A stretch of DNA of 64,000 nt from Orychophragmus violaceus (taxonomy: Eukaryota; Streptophyta; Magnoliopsida; Brassicales; Brassicaceae): NCBI GenBank assembly GCA_030180135.1, contig CM058233.1, forward strand, positions 101,020,994-101,084,993, given 5' to 3'. The translations under genes and the position numbers were made by a program. The notes under the pieces are model-generated. The model saw nothing but the letters and a program-made list of their open reading frames with translations. It made no database searches and was not told the DNA's origin. Below are positions 32,756 to 43,961 of the stretch, in pieces (position 1 is the stretch's first letter; every line of letters begins with the position of its first letter).

Positions 32756-33518
32756 GATTGCGGGTTTAATTGGCATTTACTTGGACCGACGATCTGGAAC
32801 CGACCCGAAACATTTAGACCGGGTCAATCTGTGTTCAAGTATAAGAACACGCTAGTTAAAGATCTGCGGGTATAAATTCAGATCCGGGTCTTATCCACGG
32901 ATTCGGATAAGTAATATGTTAGAACTTGTTACGAACCTATTAGTAATCGATCCGATAAGATCCGATAGAACATGATATAATTTGTACGATCCAATAGAAT
33001 CTGACAAAATCTGTAGTTTTGGATATTTTTACAGGTTTATTGGGATATTTCGAGTATAAAAATATTCGAAAGTATGAAAATACTTGAATTGAATAATATT
33101 TATAAAAATTCTGGTCTTTGTAGGTATGTTACTAGCATATCTGAGTTGACTCAGACCTGAGAGGATTTGACATGGATCCGACCCGAAAATAAACATGTTT
33201 TCAAATGGATCCTATATTCGTCTACTCGTTATACCGAGAACCTATGAAAATCCGACCTGAATCCGATTCAAAGACTTGAATGCTGCCTAGTATAACTAAT
33301 AAAATAAGAAACAAAAACAATGAGTAGAGAGTAAGATGTGAATGGTTTTTAGTTGAGTTACAAGAAGAAAATACAAAGGTAGATAGAAATAGAAGAGAAT
33401 AATATAAAATTAAGAGGAAAGAGTTACTTTGGGTTGATTGGTTAATTTTGGTTGATTGGTTGATGCTTTAGAATTTAGGCTGTAATTTTTTCATTGTGAC
33501 TGTAGATTTTAATACTTT
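32756..33518. other. Intergenic DNA with GATCCG-like repeats
   Basis: No gene was seen. Variants of gatccgata and gacccgaa recur at about 32780-33260 in both orientations, a pattern common in plant repetitive DNA. From about 33430 the sequence resembles the hAT-like MITE interior (gattggt...gactgtaga). Confidence 0.5.
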
Positions 33519-33533
33519 AAGATTTTAGTTGTT

Positions 33534-34704
33534 TTTTTTTTTCGAACAAAGTTTTTCTATTAAAAAGCATGAGAAGAAAAATAATACAAGCCTTACAGGT
33601 CTTAATGTTTGATTTGAAAGCCCAAAATACAACTTATGCCCAATTAGAGCCCATACATAGTTAAAGAACCTAATTGAACCATTTTTCCTTCAGTCGCTGG
33701 AATCAGTTTTGTCATGAAGCACCGTCGATCAGAGAGGTTGGTGAAGCCAATTATGAAGATTGATTTCCAGCCAACCATATCTGATAAATTTCAGAGGCTC
33801 GAACAGGGGAGGAATCCCTCCTGCTAGCACAGTAGTTCCTTATTGTCAGGTCAATCACGCTTAAGATTGAATCCACCGATCGGTAAGTTCTTATGTGAAT
33901 TCTGGAATTCCTCTCCTGCCAAATAAGATAGATCACACACTGCCATCCCAGAATAATCAGCTTCTTCTTCGATCTTCCAACTTGTAGGCAGCAGATAGAC
34001 TCCATCGAATCAGACCAGTACCGCTGGGGTGTGAAATTACATCTCCGTGAAACATGTTCCCAGACCGACGAAGTGTAGGAGCAATCGAAGTACAGGTGAT
34101 CTCTGGATTCGTCCGCCACATTACAGAGAACACACACCGGATCCACAGTAAGCCCCCATCCTCTCATTCTGTCTTTAGTTGGACAACAATTCAATGTGAA
34201 GAGCCATGTTAAAAACGAGTGTTAAGGAATACCTCCTGCGACCCAAACAACATCTTTCCACTGGACAATTGGCTTGTGATCCTTTAGTATAGCATACATA
34301 AGACCCGTGTTATATTTTCTCCAAACAGTACCATCAACAACCCATTCATGATAGTCTTCCAATTCTGTGAGGGTAATTGTTGATAGGTGAGTTTGGATGT
34401 GCACTTGTTTGTCAGACCTTGCAGGTTGGATTGCCCATGAGCCATCACGGTAGAGGTCAGACAAGGTAGCAGTGAGCGAGATTCCCATTCGTCGAAGAGC
34501 AGAAGTCGCTATGTATTCATTGACAGAACCAAAGTGTGACCAATTATCTGTCCAGAATTTTGCAGTTCTTCCATTTTCTACTCTAAGCTTTATCCATTGA
34601 AAAACCAGAGGTTTTGACTTCAAAAGCTTATTTGCTAACCAAGAATTTTTCTCCTTAATTGTTACAGATCATAAATTGTTTACCACTCCACCATTTTCTT
34701 GGTG
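33534..34704 (-). mobile_element. 5'-truncated L1-type LINE insertion
   Basis: The 1171-bp insertion is bounded by the 15-bp direct repeat AAGATTTTAGTTGTT (33519-33533 and 34705-34719). A T run at the left end represents the poly(A) tail of a minus-strand copy. Only the end of ORF2 and the 3' UTR are present. It landed in a hAT-MITE-like sequence. Confidence 0.92.
33751..34623 (-). pseudogene. LINE ORF2 C-terminal (zf-RVT) fragment
   Basis: Two frames in the same phase (34623-34222 and 34194-33751) are separated by one in-frame TAA at 34222-34224. The upstream part includes WIKLRVENGRTAKFWTDNW and VVDGTVWRKY. The downstream part is the zinc-binding domain found at the end of plant L1 ORF2 (CVLCNVADESRDHLYFDCSY, YLIWQERNSR). 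It is a dead fragment, but only lightly mutated apart from the truncation. Confidence 0.88.
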
Positions 34705-34719
34705 AAGATTTTAGTTGTT

Positions 34720-35056
34720 GATTTGAAATGTTGTATTATTTATCTTATAATTTTTCTAAAGCTAATATATAAATGTTTTAGGTTCTCTCTCAAACCAAAA
34801 CAATAAAAAGAAAGAAAAATCTATAACTTTAAAAAAAAATCTCCCTAAAATATGAATGGAAATGTTTTAGGGCTATAAAAAATTCTACATCACTTGTCAC
34901 TCAAACTATTTGTAGTTTGTACGGTATATTAAAGGAAATCCTCTCGTTTTTATTTTTCTTCTTTTTTTGTGCATAAATCTTTTTCCTTTTTTTTTTGGTA
35001 AATCAAGAGGAATTGAAGCCTTGGTTCTCAATCCTTCCACATACATGGAATACATG
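34720..35056. other. AT-rich flank, no gene seen
   Basis: The first part resembles the right side of the MITE-like sequence split by the LINE. T runs at about 34965-34995 resemble a retroposon tail, but no duplication was found. Confidence 0.4.
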
Positions 35057-35738
35057 TTGGGAATGTCCTAAAATCTATTGTACTTGCTCTTAAGTGAAAG
35101 TCGTATTGTCGAGATGAGACAATCATATGACACTAGGCAGTCATAATGTTTTGCTAGAAGCCACTTATGATCAATGAGTTTAGAACTCATTGCTAGTGTT
35201 ATATGATCCTACAAGGTCACACACCTAAGCAAACTGGACGTAGTATATGAGGTTGATCATTAATGTAATGATCTGGTTAATGCATATTTGATATGCATTC
35301 GATACCAATTTTCTGGGGCAGTGTCGATCGACACAGCAAGTGTGTCGGTCGACACAACTCGCGAATTGCCAGATTAAATTCGGTTTAATCGTTGGTTAAT
35401 TCGGTTGTGGTATAAGTCGACATATATAAGATATATGGTCGACCTAAACACTTGGCTAACCTAATTCACAGCCACCAGAACGGTAAGAGAAACCTCTCGA
35501 GAGATCTGATCTCTAAAGGCACTAGCATCCCTCCTGTTCAGTTTGTGTGCGTGTGGATACCAGTAGAGGCACAACGTTTGAGGTGCTTCGAGATCTCGAT
35601 TATCTGCAAAACCTTCCGCTGCTAATCACTAGATAATCCTGAGATCCCATTGATTCGATTATATGAACCCTAGATCCTAGGCTTGGAATTCAGACTAGGG
35701 CTGCCTAATTGGATTAGGAACTGCTAGAAATTCGTACA
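35057..35738 (+). repeat. Solo copia LTR
   Basis: It runs TGTTGGGAATGTCC to ATTCGTACA and is 682 bp, exactly the length of the LTRs at 18695. It shares their order of blocks (a cctaagcaaac block, paired CGATCG palindromes at 35321-35355, a TATA box at 35422-35429) but with substantial divergence. Flanking 5-mers ATACA and ATAAA differ at one base. No internal sequence is attached, so it is probably the product of LTR-LTR recombination. Confidence 0.75.
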
Positions 35739-36006
35739 ATAAAGGCATGCGTTAATAGCCTTGTTCGGAAACTCGCTATGCGTTATGTATTTAATATCTT
35801 AAAAACATATTAATCAATTATAATTAACTATTTTAATATAATATAGTATTCAAAATTGCATTAAACACAAATAACAAATATCTAAACATTAAACATATGA
35901 TATTTATTAAAATTATAAAAATAAGTTAGAAAATTAAAATTTTAGATTCAATTTTTTTTTTTCAAAAAAAAAAAATAATAATAATAATAATAATTAGGTG
36001 GTCAGT
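35739..36006. other. AT-rich spacer
   Basis: Low-complexity A/T DNA with a T run, an A run and (ATA)n at about 35950-35993. It separates the solo LTR from the Athila complex. Confidence 0.6.
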
Positions 36007-37179
36007 TGATAGGTTCTAAGTTTTACCCTATTCTAAAACTACAAGGGAACATCAATGTCAAAGTAGTATATAGGGTTATCGAATCCACATGGACACTAGG
36101 TCTCAAGAGAATCAAACTGTATAGATAAATACTAGAAATAAGCAAATGGTGAATGAAATAAATTGCGAAGCAAGAAAGTAAACGATAGCAAGTTGGTTTT
36201 GAAAGCAATAAACTAAAAGCGTCAAGCCTAGGGTATTCTCAGGAAATCAGACAAGCAGACAAGTTACTCAGTTCTATAACTCGAATCACGGTATTAGAAT
36301 TAACCAAATCTCTTTGTGAGAATTCTCTAGGTCTAAGTGCAGTAACCCAAATCTCTTTGCAATTACTAACAGTTTAAACTAGCATTAAGTTCAAGTTCGA
36401 TATGTTCACAATTAAACTAAACCAAATCTCTTTGCGAATAGTTTAATTGCTCAACCTAAATAGTTCAGATTCTAAACCACACTCTCGTGTCGAATTTAGC
36501 AACCTAAGATCTAGATTCTAATTGATCAGGTTAGAACTAGCTTTAAGCACAATTTAGTTTGAAGAACATTCTAATTATATGAATCCTTAACTGAATTAAA
36601 CAAGTCTAGCAAGTCATCAAACCCTAATGAGAAACCCTAAACTCAACTATGGATCTACTCAGACATGATTGATGAAAACATAATCATAGAAATAATAGAT
36701 TGCATATAAGAAATTAAATAGATAAAGGGGTTCGAAATCTTCTCCAAAATAACTAAAGTACAGGATTAGATCAGCCCCGAAAACTCTAAATATCTCTTAG
36801 CTCTAAGTATGAAAGCGTAAGTAAATTAAACACCAAAATCTAGTATATATAGGCATAATCTCGGATGGGGCTTCTGTGTAAATACTGGAACTATCTTGGG
36901 CTTCTCTGCAATTCTTCATATCTTCATTAAACCGACGCGTACGGCCCATCTCGCTAGTGTGTCGACCGATGCACAAGGTGTATCGGTCGATGCATGATCA
37001 ATAAATCGGACAGTGAGTTAAGCTCTCGGCCAAAACGTCCCAAAAGTCCCAAAATGCTCCATATATCTCTAATTAGCTCCTAACTTGATTAAACCTGTAA
37101 AAGACTCTAAACGAATACAAAAGACACTAAAAACACACTTATATCATGGTCTAAAATGGGTAAAAACCATGATATATCA
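36007..37179 (-). repeat. 3' LTR of element A2
   Basis: It is 1173 bp, reading TGATATATCATGG...AACCTATCA on the minus strand. It contains the palindrome pair at 36959-36993 (starts 21 bp apart) between the GCGAGATGGG block and the outer part of U3. Confidence 0.92.
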
Positions 37180-38618
37180 ACTCCCCCACACTTAGCCTTT
37201 GCTTGCCCTCAAGCAAAACAGAGAACTAAAATGCAGTGAAGAGGTTTGAAAACTATTCAGAAACTCTTTTCATCCTAGAAGCAGCAGCATTCAGATTCCC
37301 CTTAATAATCCACATGAAAGAATCAATCTACAGACATCAAGACCAACATGTACTTCCCCCACACTCAGCAACTGTCCTAAGTAAACGCCACAATCACATT
37401 CACGCATTCAAATTCTCCCTACTGACTTCTGCAAGTATTTAAGTGCGGTCTCACCTAAGGGGTATCGATCTAAAGGCACATGGATTCTTACCTTGCCAGC
37501 TCTAGACCACCAAACTGTCTTTCTCTAGTCCCTTTCTTCTCTTTTCCCTTCCTTAACAACTGATTTCTCCCACATTGGGTATCTTTTTTTTTTTAATCAG
37601 TGTTCTTCCCGTTTTGGGGTGTACTTTGGATCTTTCCATGGATGCACAGGAGATAATAGTTTTAGCTACCACTCCCAGAGACCACTTCGAAGCTATTAAT
37701 TGGTCCTTTTCCATAGATACACAGGATATGAAAGTTGTAGCTACCACTCCCAGTGACTACTTCAAAGTTCCTAGCTTATCCTCAGTTTATCTTACTCTTT
37801 TTTTTATATGGAAGGGGAGAAGGGAACCAAATAGGACAGGTTAACAGGTTGTGTCAGAACTAACAAGGGAATCCGACATAAAGTATACCAAGCCCTTAGG
37901 TGAGAAATCTAAAGTCAGTATTAAGTTGAAGTCAGTAAAAGGATCCTCTGATACCTGAAGCGATGTGGGTGTTCTCAGTAGGCTGATTCGTGTCTGGGTT
38001 TTCTAATAGTCATAGATAATCTGTAGCTTCAACCCAATGGTTACTTAAGTTCCTGCAAATGCTGCTAATCTCCTCAAAAAGTCATTGTTTCCTACTTAAA
38101 CAAATTTTGACTCGAAAAACAAATTTTTAAAATTTAGCTAAGAAAACAAAAGAAAGTAATTAGTAGAACCTCCCCCACACTTAAGACACATTGTCCCCAG
38201 TAGTGTCAAGCAAGGGATCAGTTAAAAGAAAGAAATAAAAATTTTGTTAATGGAATGGTTAGTTCTCTCGGGTTTTTACCTCTGTCGCAGTCAGGCATCG
38301 ATCGTTGCACTAGGTGCACCGACCGTTGCTGTGCCATTTTCGTTGTAACGATCGACACAATTGGTGTGTCGATCGACGCACTGCGATTTCACGAACAGTC
38401 AGCAAGTTAGCAGGTTAGTCCGTCTGTTTTTGTCAATTTTAATCCCTGCAAGCTGAAAACACTAGAAACAGAGTAAAACCGAAGCAACAAATGTATCAAG
38501 TCATGCATAACCATCCAAACATAATAAATCCTAAGAAAAATAAGAAATGCAAAACAAAAGTGCAAGAAAAGATAAAAAGTCAGAATACAGAACCGAGAAT
38601 CAAGAGATGACACTAAGC
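37180..38618 (-). other. A2 3' UTR
   Basis: Non-coding. In element order it holds four CGATCG-type palindromes (38295, 38316, 38345 and 38366, in pairs 21 bp apart), a polypurine-like tract at 38169-38183, a second at 37353-37366 and the true one at 37180-37191 next to the LTR. A duplicated block of about 72 bp around 37660-37760 makes a spurious ORF. The whole region is shared with elements A1, B and C. Confidence 0.8.
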
Positions 38619-40127
38619 TCACTCGCTATCATCAATACCAGCAAATCTCTCGGCATCACTGGCATCCTCTGGAGATCGCTGTCGACGACGTCGGTCAGGT
38701 ACGGGCTGATGGATCTGTGGTGGCCTCCTGCAGCTGCAAGTGCGCATGAAGTTCCAAACAACTCGAAAAATACCATCTGATCTCTCTCTCCACTCGGCCT
38801 CAGAATATGCACCGTAAGGCATCGTAGGCTCTGGAAAGGGACCCACATCGTCGACCGGGGCAGGCGCTGGCGCAGAAGTAGGGGCAGGGGCAGCAGAAGT
38901 CGAGGCTCGTGAGGAAGGCTCTCCCAGCGGATGAGCCATAGAAGGAATCCCTCGCTGCGCAGACTCAGGAGGCTGAAATCTCAGGGCCTCTAATGTGTCA
39001 ATCTGTGTCCATCTGGCAGCAGGAAGCTCTATACCAGTCTTCCCAGTGGTCGGGTCATGATAAACCCAAACTCGCCCCTCCTTGAGCCAAGTGGAGCTCT
39101 GCAAATGGATGAGATCTAGGAATTCCCGGGCTGTATCACGCTCTGTGCCCTGTAGAGGAATCCCGCAGTACTCAAAAATGGGAGTAAGCAAACTCCCTAC
39201 CGTCTCAGTACCAGCTCCATCAAATGGCTTCGTCTGCAGATCAACCAAATGCTGTGCGAAGATAGCTCTCAAGTTGAGACCCGTAGTAGGATCTCTCACG
39301 CCAGAACCTCTGAACTGATCTCTCAGCCCCATATACAGCAACTCCATCTCATATTTGCGCATCTTGTTTGCTTCAAACTTGCAAAGCAAGCTCCAGTACA
39401 AGATACGCGAGACATATCGCAGCACCGGATGTCTCATCTGCACTACTGGTGTGGTCCTGGAGTTGTATCGACCGCTGCCAATACACTTCCAGAACAGTCT
39501 GGCCTCATCTGGATCCCACTCAAGTGGCATGGCTATGCGCCTCGGCTCAGTACTGAACCCGTAGATCCTGCAAAGATCAAGTAGAGGAATCCGATACCTG
39601 ACTCCCCAACTCATGAAGGTGAATGTACCTACTGTAGCGCTCCTATTGTCGGGATCCGAGTAAACCACTCTGCAAGTGGCCAATAACTCCCTGACCAGCT
39701 CAGGATAGAGATCATAATGTCGCATCGGCATTGTCCCTAGACCAATGCCTCTGCATACAGCGAGTACCTGCTCATCAATCCCCAGAGTCTTGCGGGTGGA
39801 GTAGTCAGCGAACTTGGTCGGCTTGAAGATCATCCCACACCAACCACTGTAGAGAAGCGAGTCATACTCGTCCCAGTGACTGAGCAATGGCCGCTCTGTG
39901 AACTCAGCAGTCTTGAAGAAACGTATAAGGTCCTCCGGCCACTGTCTGTCTGTCTGAATCGGTATGGCGTCCGCTCTGGGCCAAGGTAAAGCAATTGGTG
40001 GCCCATATCTTTGGTATGGCGCGGGTGGCTCTGACTCTCTGCTAAACCACTCAGGTGGTGGGATGTATTGTCTTGATGCTGTAGAAGCTGTTGCTCGTTT
40101 CTTGCGGGGTTGCCTTTGAGACGCCAT
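38619..40127 (-). CDS. ATHILA ORF-1-like protein
   Basis: An intact frame of 502 residues from the ATG at 40127. It resembles the ATHILA ORF-1 family: the central part has LYPELVRELLATCRVVYSDP, TFTFMSWGVRYRIPLLDLCR and IYGFSTEP, as in plant proteins of that family. The N terminus is basic (RQPRKKRATAS). A Pro/Ala-rich segment (SAAPAPTSAPAPAP) and an Arg-rich, acidic tail follow. Function is unknown. It lies downstream of gag, beyond the conserved hairpin, in the position where Athila elements have an env-like gene after pol. The sequence CTTTTGCAG directly before the ATG resembles a splice acceptor, so expression from a spliced RNA is possible. No membrane segment is obvious. Confidence 0.75.
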   Translation of the reverse strand: MASQRQPRKKRATASTASRQYIPPPEWFSRESEPPAPYQRYGPPIALPWPRADAIPIQTDRQWPEDLIRFFKTAEFTERPLLSHWDEYDSLLYSGWCGMIFKPTKFADYSTRKTLGIDEQVLAVCRGIGLGTMPMRHYDLYPELVRELLATCRVVYSDPDNRSATVGTFTFMSWGVRYRIPLLDLCRIYGFSTEPRRIAMPLEWDPDEARLFWKCIGSGRYNSRTTPVVQMRHPVLRYVSRILYWSLLCKFEANKMRKYEMELLYMGLRDQFRGSGVRDPTTGLNLRAIFAQHLVDLQTKPFDGAGTETVGSLLTPIFEYCGIPLQGTERDTAREFLDLIHLQSSTWLKEGRVWVYHDPTTGKTGIELPAARWTQIDTLEALRFQPPESAQRGIPSMAHPLGEPSSRASTSAAPAPTSAPAPAPVDDVGPFPEPTMPYGAYSEAEWRERSDGIFRVVWNFMRTCSCRRPPQIHQPVPDRRRRQRSPEDASDAERFAGIDDSE

Positions 40128-40987
40128 CTGCAAAAGAAACAAAGTTCAAACAATTATAAGTCTCGGCAATTCTCTGTGAAATCGCGAAGCAACGACCGTT
40201 GCTTCCTAGGCATCGATCGTTGCAAGGCGATTTCAGTTTATCGAACATTTCCCAAAATCGCAAAGCAACGACCGTTGCCCGAGAGCAACGACCGTTGCAA
40301 GGCGATTTTGCCGCAAACAAATCATCAAAATCAGTTCAAATCTAAGCCACATTACCTCAAATCAGTTCAAAATCATAACCCATCACCCTAAATCGTTCTA
40401 ATTAAGCATGCATCATCAATTTTTCAGTTCAAAAATCTCAAACCCTAAACCCTAAAATTCAATCCAAAAATTTGAGAAATAGAGGTGCATTACCTTGGAT
40501 TCTTGAGATATGAGTGATAGACAAGGGTTTAGAGTGTGAAATAGGAAGTATAAGCAATTGAAACAAAGAAAAATGATGAGAATTTTCGATTTTTGGGTGT
40601 GGAACCTTCGGTGTACGGACAATCGGAAATGAGGAAGAAAAGAGAAGAGAAAGGGTTTAAGGTACTTACCTGGTCGTGGGTGCATCGATCGTTGCTGTAG
40701 GGGCAACGATCGTTGCTTCGTAAATCGAAATCGATTTTCCGGTTAAGCACATACCTTAATTTAGCAATTGAACCAATTGCAACGACCGTTGCATAGGAGC
40801 AACGATCGTCACAATGCGATTACCCCTCTTCGTCAAATCTCCTTGCAACGACCGGTGCACAAGTGCATCGATCGTCACACATCTCCAGACTCGAATTCTG
40901 TATCTGAAACTTAGCAAAAACAAAAACGAAAACGTGAAATCCTAACAAAAACACCAAAAATAAGATAGAAAAATAACTAAACCTAAC
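40128..40987 (-). other. A2 spacer with palindrome clusters
   Basis: Non-coding spacer between the gag-side hairpin and the ORF-1-like gene. CGATCG or CGACCG palindromes cluster at about 40185-40310 (four), 40680-40715 (two) and 40778-40880 (four), mostly of the GCAACG...CGTTGC type. Confidence 0.75.
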
Positions 40988-41034
40988 AGTGGGTTGCCTC
41001 CCACTCAGCGCTTGTTTAAGGTCATTAGCTTGAC
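40988..41034 (-). promoter_or_regulatory. Double hairpin after A2 gag
   Basis: The minus strand reads GGTCAAGCTAATGACC (41034-41019), a short link, then GTGGGAGGCAACCCAC (41003-40988). Both can fold as stem-loops. The same pair follows the last gag or pol ORF of elements A1, B and C. Confidence 0.7.
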
Positions 41035-41051
41035 CGGACGCACCAGATCTT

Positions 41052-43694
41052 TCAGGCACCAAGAGATCCTGACAGAGACTTTTTCTGTCTCTGTTCAAGT
41101 CTCCTCATCCATGGTGGAGAATAGGCTGTTGCAGAATGCTTCAGTTCAAGGAAAGTAGGAGTAGAATGTGCTCCAGGATCTAGTATCACAGTCTCATCCG
41201 GCTGCTCATCATCTGCTTCCATGATTGTGAAAGTCTGCCCATCTATGAGTGGCTTTCGCAACTTCTCCATCTCATATCGCAGCGGTTCATCTCCCAGATG
41301 GAGGTCTATTAGACTCTGTCTAACATCAATTACAGCTCCCGCTGTAGCCAAAAATGGTCTTCCCAGCAGCAATGCTTCATCAGGATCGCAGTCATACTTC
41401 AGCACAAGGAAGTCTGTCGGAACCAAGTAGTTTCTAACTCTCACTGGGATGTCCTTTAAGAGTCCTTCCGGAACTTGTATAGACTGATCAGCTAGGACAA
41501 GAGAGGTCCTAGTAGGAGAAAAATCAAGCATTCCCAGCTTCTCTGCCACAAAATATGGCATCATACTTCCAGCAGCTCCCAGATCACAAAGAGAGCGTCT
41601 AAAGCTGTCCTAAAAAATAGAGCAATTAAGTATAAAGACTCCAGGGTCAGGTAGTTTCTTCGGAATCTTGTTCAGCAGAACATCACTGATATGTTGGGGA
41701 ACTATAATCACCCACTCTCGCAGATCCTCATCTAGAGGCAGCATCCTGTTCAAGTACCTCTGAACACAGGGATGATAAGGTGGATCATCAGACGGTGGAA
41801 TTTCTTCCAAGTCTTCACCACTCTCTTCTATCTTCTTCAGCTCTTCAATCTCCTGTTTAATCACTTCAGACACTGAGGAGTGCTGTTTAACAATCTGCGC
41901 GTAAATCTCCTGTTGAGAGATTTCAGAAGCTCCAGGGAATAAGCGATCAAGCTCTAAGTCAGCATCTATCCCATTATCATCCGACAGTTCTGTTTCTTCA
42001 CGACCTGCAACGACCGACACCAAGGGTGTGTCGATCGTTGCAACACTGTGTTCACAACTTTCACCCGAGAGTTTTTCACTCAAATCCGAAAATTCTGCTT
42101 CCTCCACTAACTCAGCTGTACTTAGCTCAAATTTCTCACCTAAATGAGATCCATTATTAATGAGTACAGACCAGGCCTTAATATGAGTTTCTGCAACTCC
42201 TTTTCCTTTCATAGAACCAGAAATCTGATTCACCTGAGTGTCCAGCTGCTTCATGTGAGTGTTCATAGATTCAAATTTTCCATTGAGATCCTCATACAAA
42301 GCATCAATCTTCTTGTTGCAGTCCACAGAAGTCTTGGCCTGACTCTCCAGCAGTTGTTCCATCATTGTCTCAATCTTTGTCTCAAAAGCAGTAGGTGTAG
42401 GAGGTGTCTGATAAGATGAAGATCTGCAGGTTCTCTGAGCACTTTGTCCATAAGGCTTCTGGAAACCACTAGTCTGTCCAAAAGAGTTTTGATTGCCTGT
42501 GAAGGCACTCTTTTGTCCTTGGTTGAAGAACCGGTTTCCCTGCTGATTACCAAATCTGTTTCCTTGGAAACCAGATCCTCCAATGAAATTCACATCTTCT
42601 TCCTGAGTGTCCTCCTCAGTCTGAATTACTTCTACTTCTTGAGCAAAATGGATAGCCTTCTTTTCTCCCAGAAGAGTACAGATTTTGTCCATCCTTGACT
42701 TCAATTCAGCCATCTCTGAGTTATCAACACTTCCACCAGATTTCTTCCTCCTCTCATCCATAGTCTTGCAACTGTTGCTGCTAACTAGGTTCTCAATCAA
42801 CTGCTTAGCTTGTGCAGGAGTTCTGGTGTTGAAGTTGGCATTACTGGAGTTATCCAGCGCCTGCTGATAAGAAAGATCAATACCTCTGAAGAAAATACCC
42901 AGCAGTGTGACTTCAGTGAATCCATGGTGTGGACAGTCACGCTGGTACTTTCTAAATCTCATCCATGCAGCTTTCAAAGGCTCCACAGATCCTTGGGAAA
43001 ATGTGAGTATGTCCTGTCTGGACTGATCCGATCGTGCATCATCATAGAAGTGACACAGGAACTCACTTTTCAGGGCTGCCCAAGTAGTAAACTGCCCAGG
43101 TGGCAATTGCTTCAGCCATGCATCAGCGTCTCCAGCGAGACTGTGCGGAAAGAGCTTCAGAAACAGATAGTCCTGGCATACTCCGTCATATTTCATGCCA
43201 TTAACTATATCCTCGAACGAATCTAAGTGATCCATAGGCTGCTCCGTAGGATGACCATGGAATGCGTTCTGTCTCATCAGCGAGTAGTAGATGGTTTTGA
43301 TTTCAAAATCATTTCTCTCAAATCCAGGCATCACCAAAGCTGACCGGTTTGCATGATACTCATCTGGTCTGTTGTAGTCAGCTAAGGTCCGCTCGTGGAC
43401 AACCACCTGTCAGTTTTGGGCTTGTCTCTGCCCTTGGTTCTGCTCCTGTTGCGGTTGCTCTGGAGGATCAGGGATGACATTCCCTTCATCATCAACCCTT
43501 TGCCAAGCGGCATTGTACGGGTTGTTATCTTGGTCTCTCAGAGTACCTTGAGCATCTCGTAACAACATTACTCTTCGTGCGGCCATTCTTTCTCTCTTTT
43601 CTCTTCTGATTGTCCTCTCTAGACGTCCAAATTCTTCAAGGTCGAGATTGACTAAGCTCGAGTTCAGATTACTTCGAGTTTTCTGCGTATGCAT
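41052..43694 (-). pseudogene. A2 gag-protease with in-frame stops
   Basis: The reading frame runs from the ATG at 43694 to the stop at 41052, with in-frame stops at 43410-43412 (TGA) and 41610-41612 (TAG). Domains in order: a coiled N terminus (LEEFGRLERTIRREKRERM), a retrotransposon gag domain (WMRFRKYQRDCPHHGFTEVT), a Gln/Asn/Phe-rich linker, a palindrome-encoded spacer (around 42003-42036), and a retropepsin-like domain with CDLGAAGSMMPY. The protease has Asp-Leu-Gly where Asp-Thr/Ser-Gly is usual, a variant shared with B and C and typical of Athila. It ends with WMRRLEQRQKKSLSGSLGA. It is probably inactive. Confidence 0.88.
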
Positions 43695-43937
43695 AAACTG
43701 TCTGTAACCGTCCAGCAACGATCGATGCTAACAGTGCAACGACCGATTCAACCTCAAATCGCTTAGTGTCGATCGATGCAAGGAATGCAACGATCGACGC
43801 AAGGCGAATTTCGTACCTGCGACAGAGAAACAGAGAAAAAGTTAGTAACCAAAAATAAAAATAAAACGAAAACAAAAACAAAAACGAAAAATTTCTAGTA
43901 AAAACCCTAAGTTCGGTCCTATCGAAGACTCAAAGAG

Positions 43938-43955
43938 TCCCCGGCAACGGCGCCA
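43938..43955 (-). promoter_or_regulatory. A2 primer-binding site, tRNA-Asp
   Basis: The minus strand reads TGGCGCCGTTGCCGGGGA, six bases after the LTR end. Confidence 0.93.
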
Positions 43956-43961
43956 AAAACT

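Noticed and set aside
37575..37844. 89-residue ORF with a near copy at 46497-46757
   Set aside because: It lies in the 3' UTR of A2 and A1, on the strand opposite to the element genes, and arises from a small tandem repeat.
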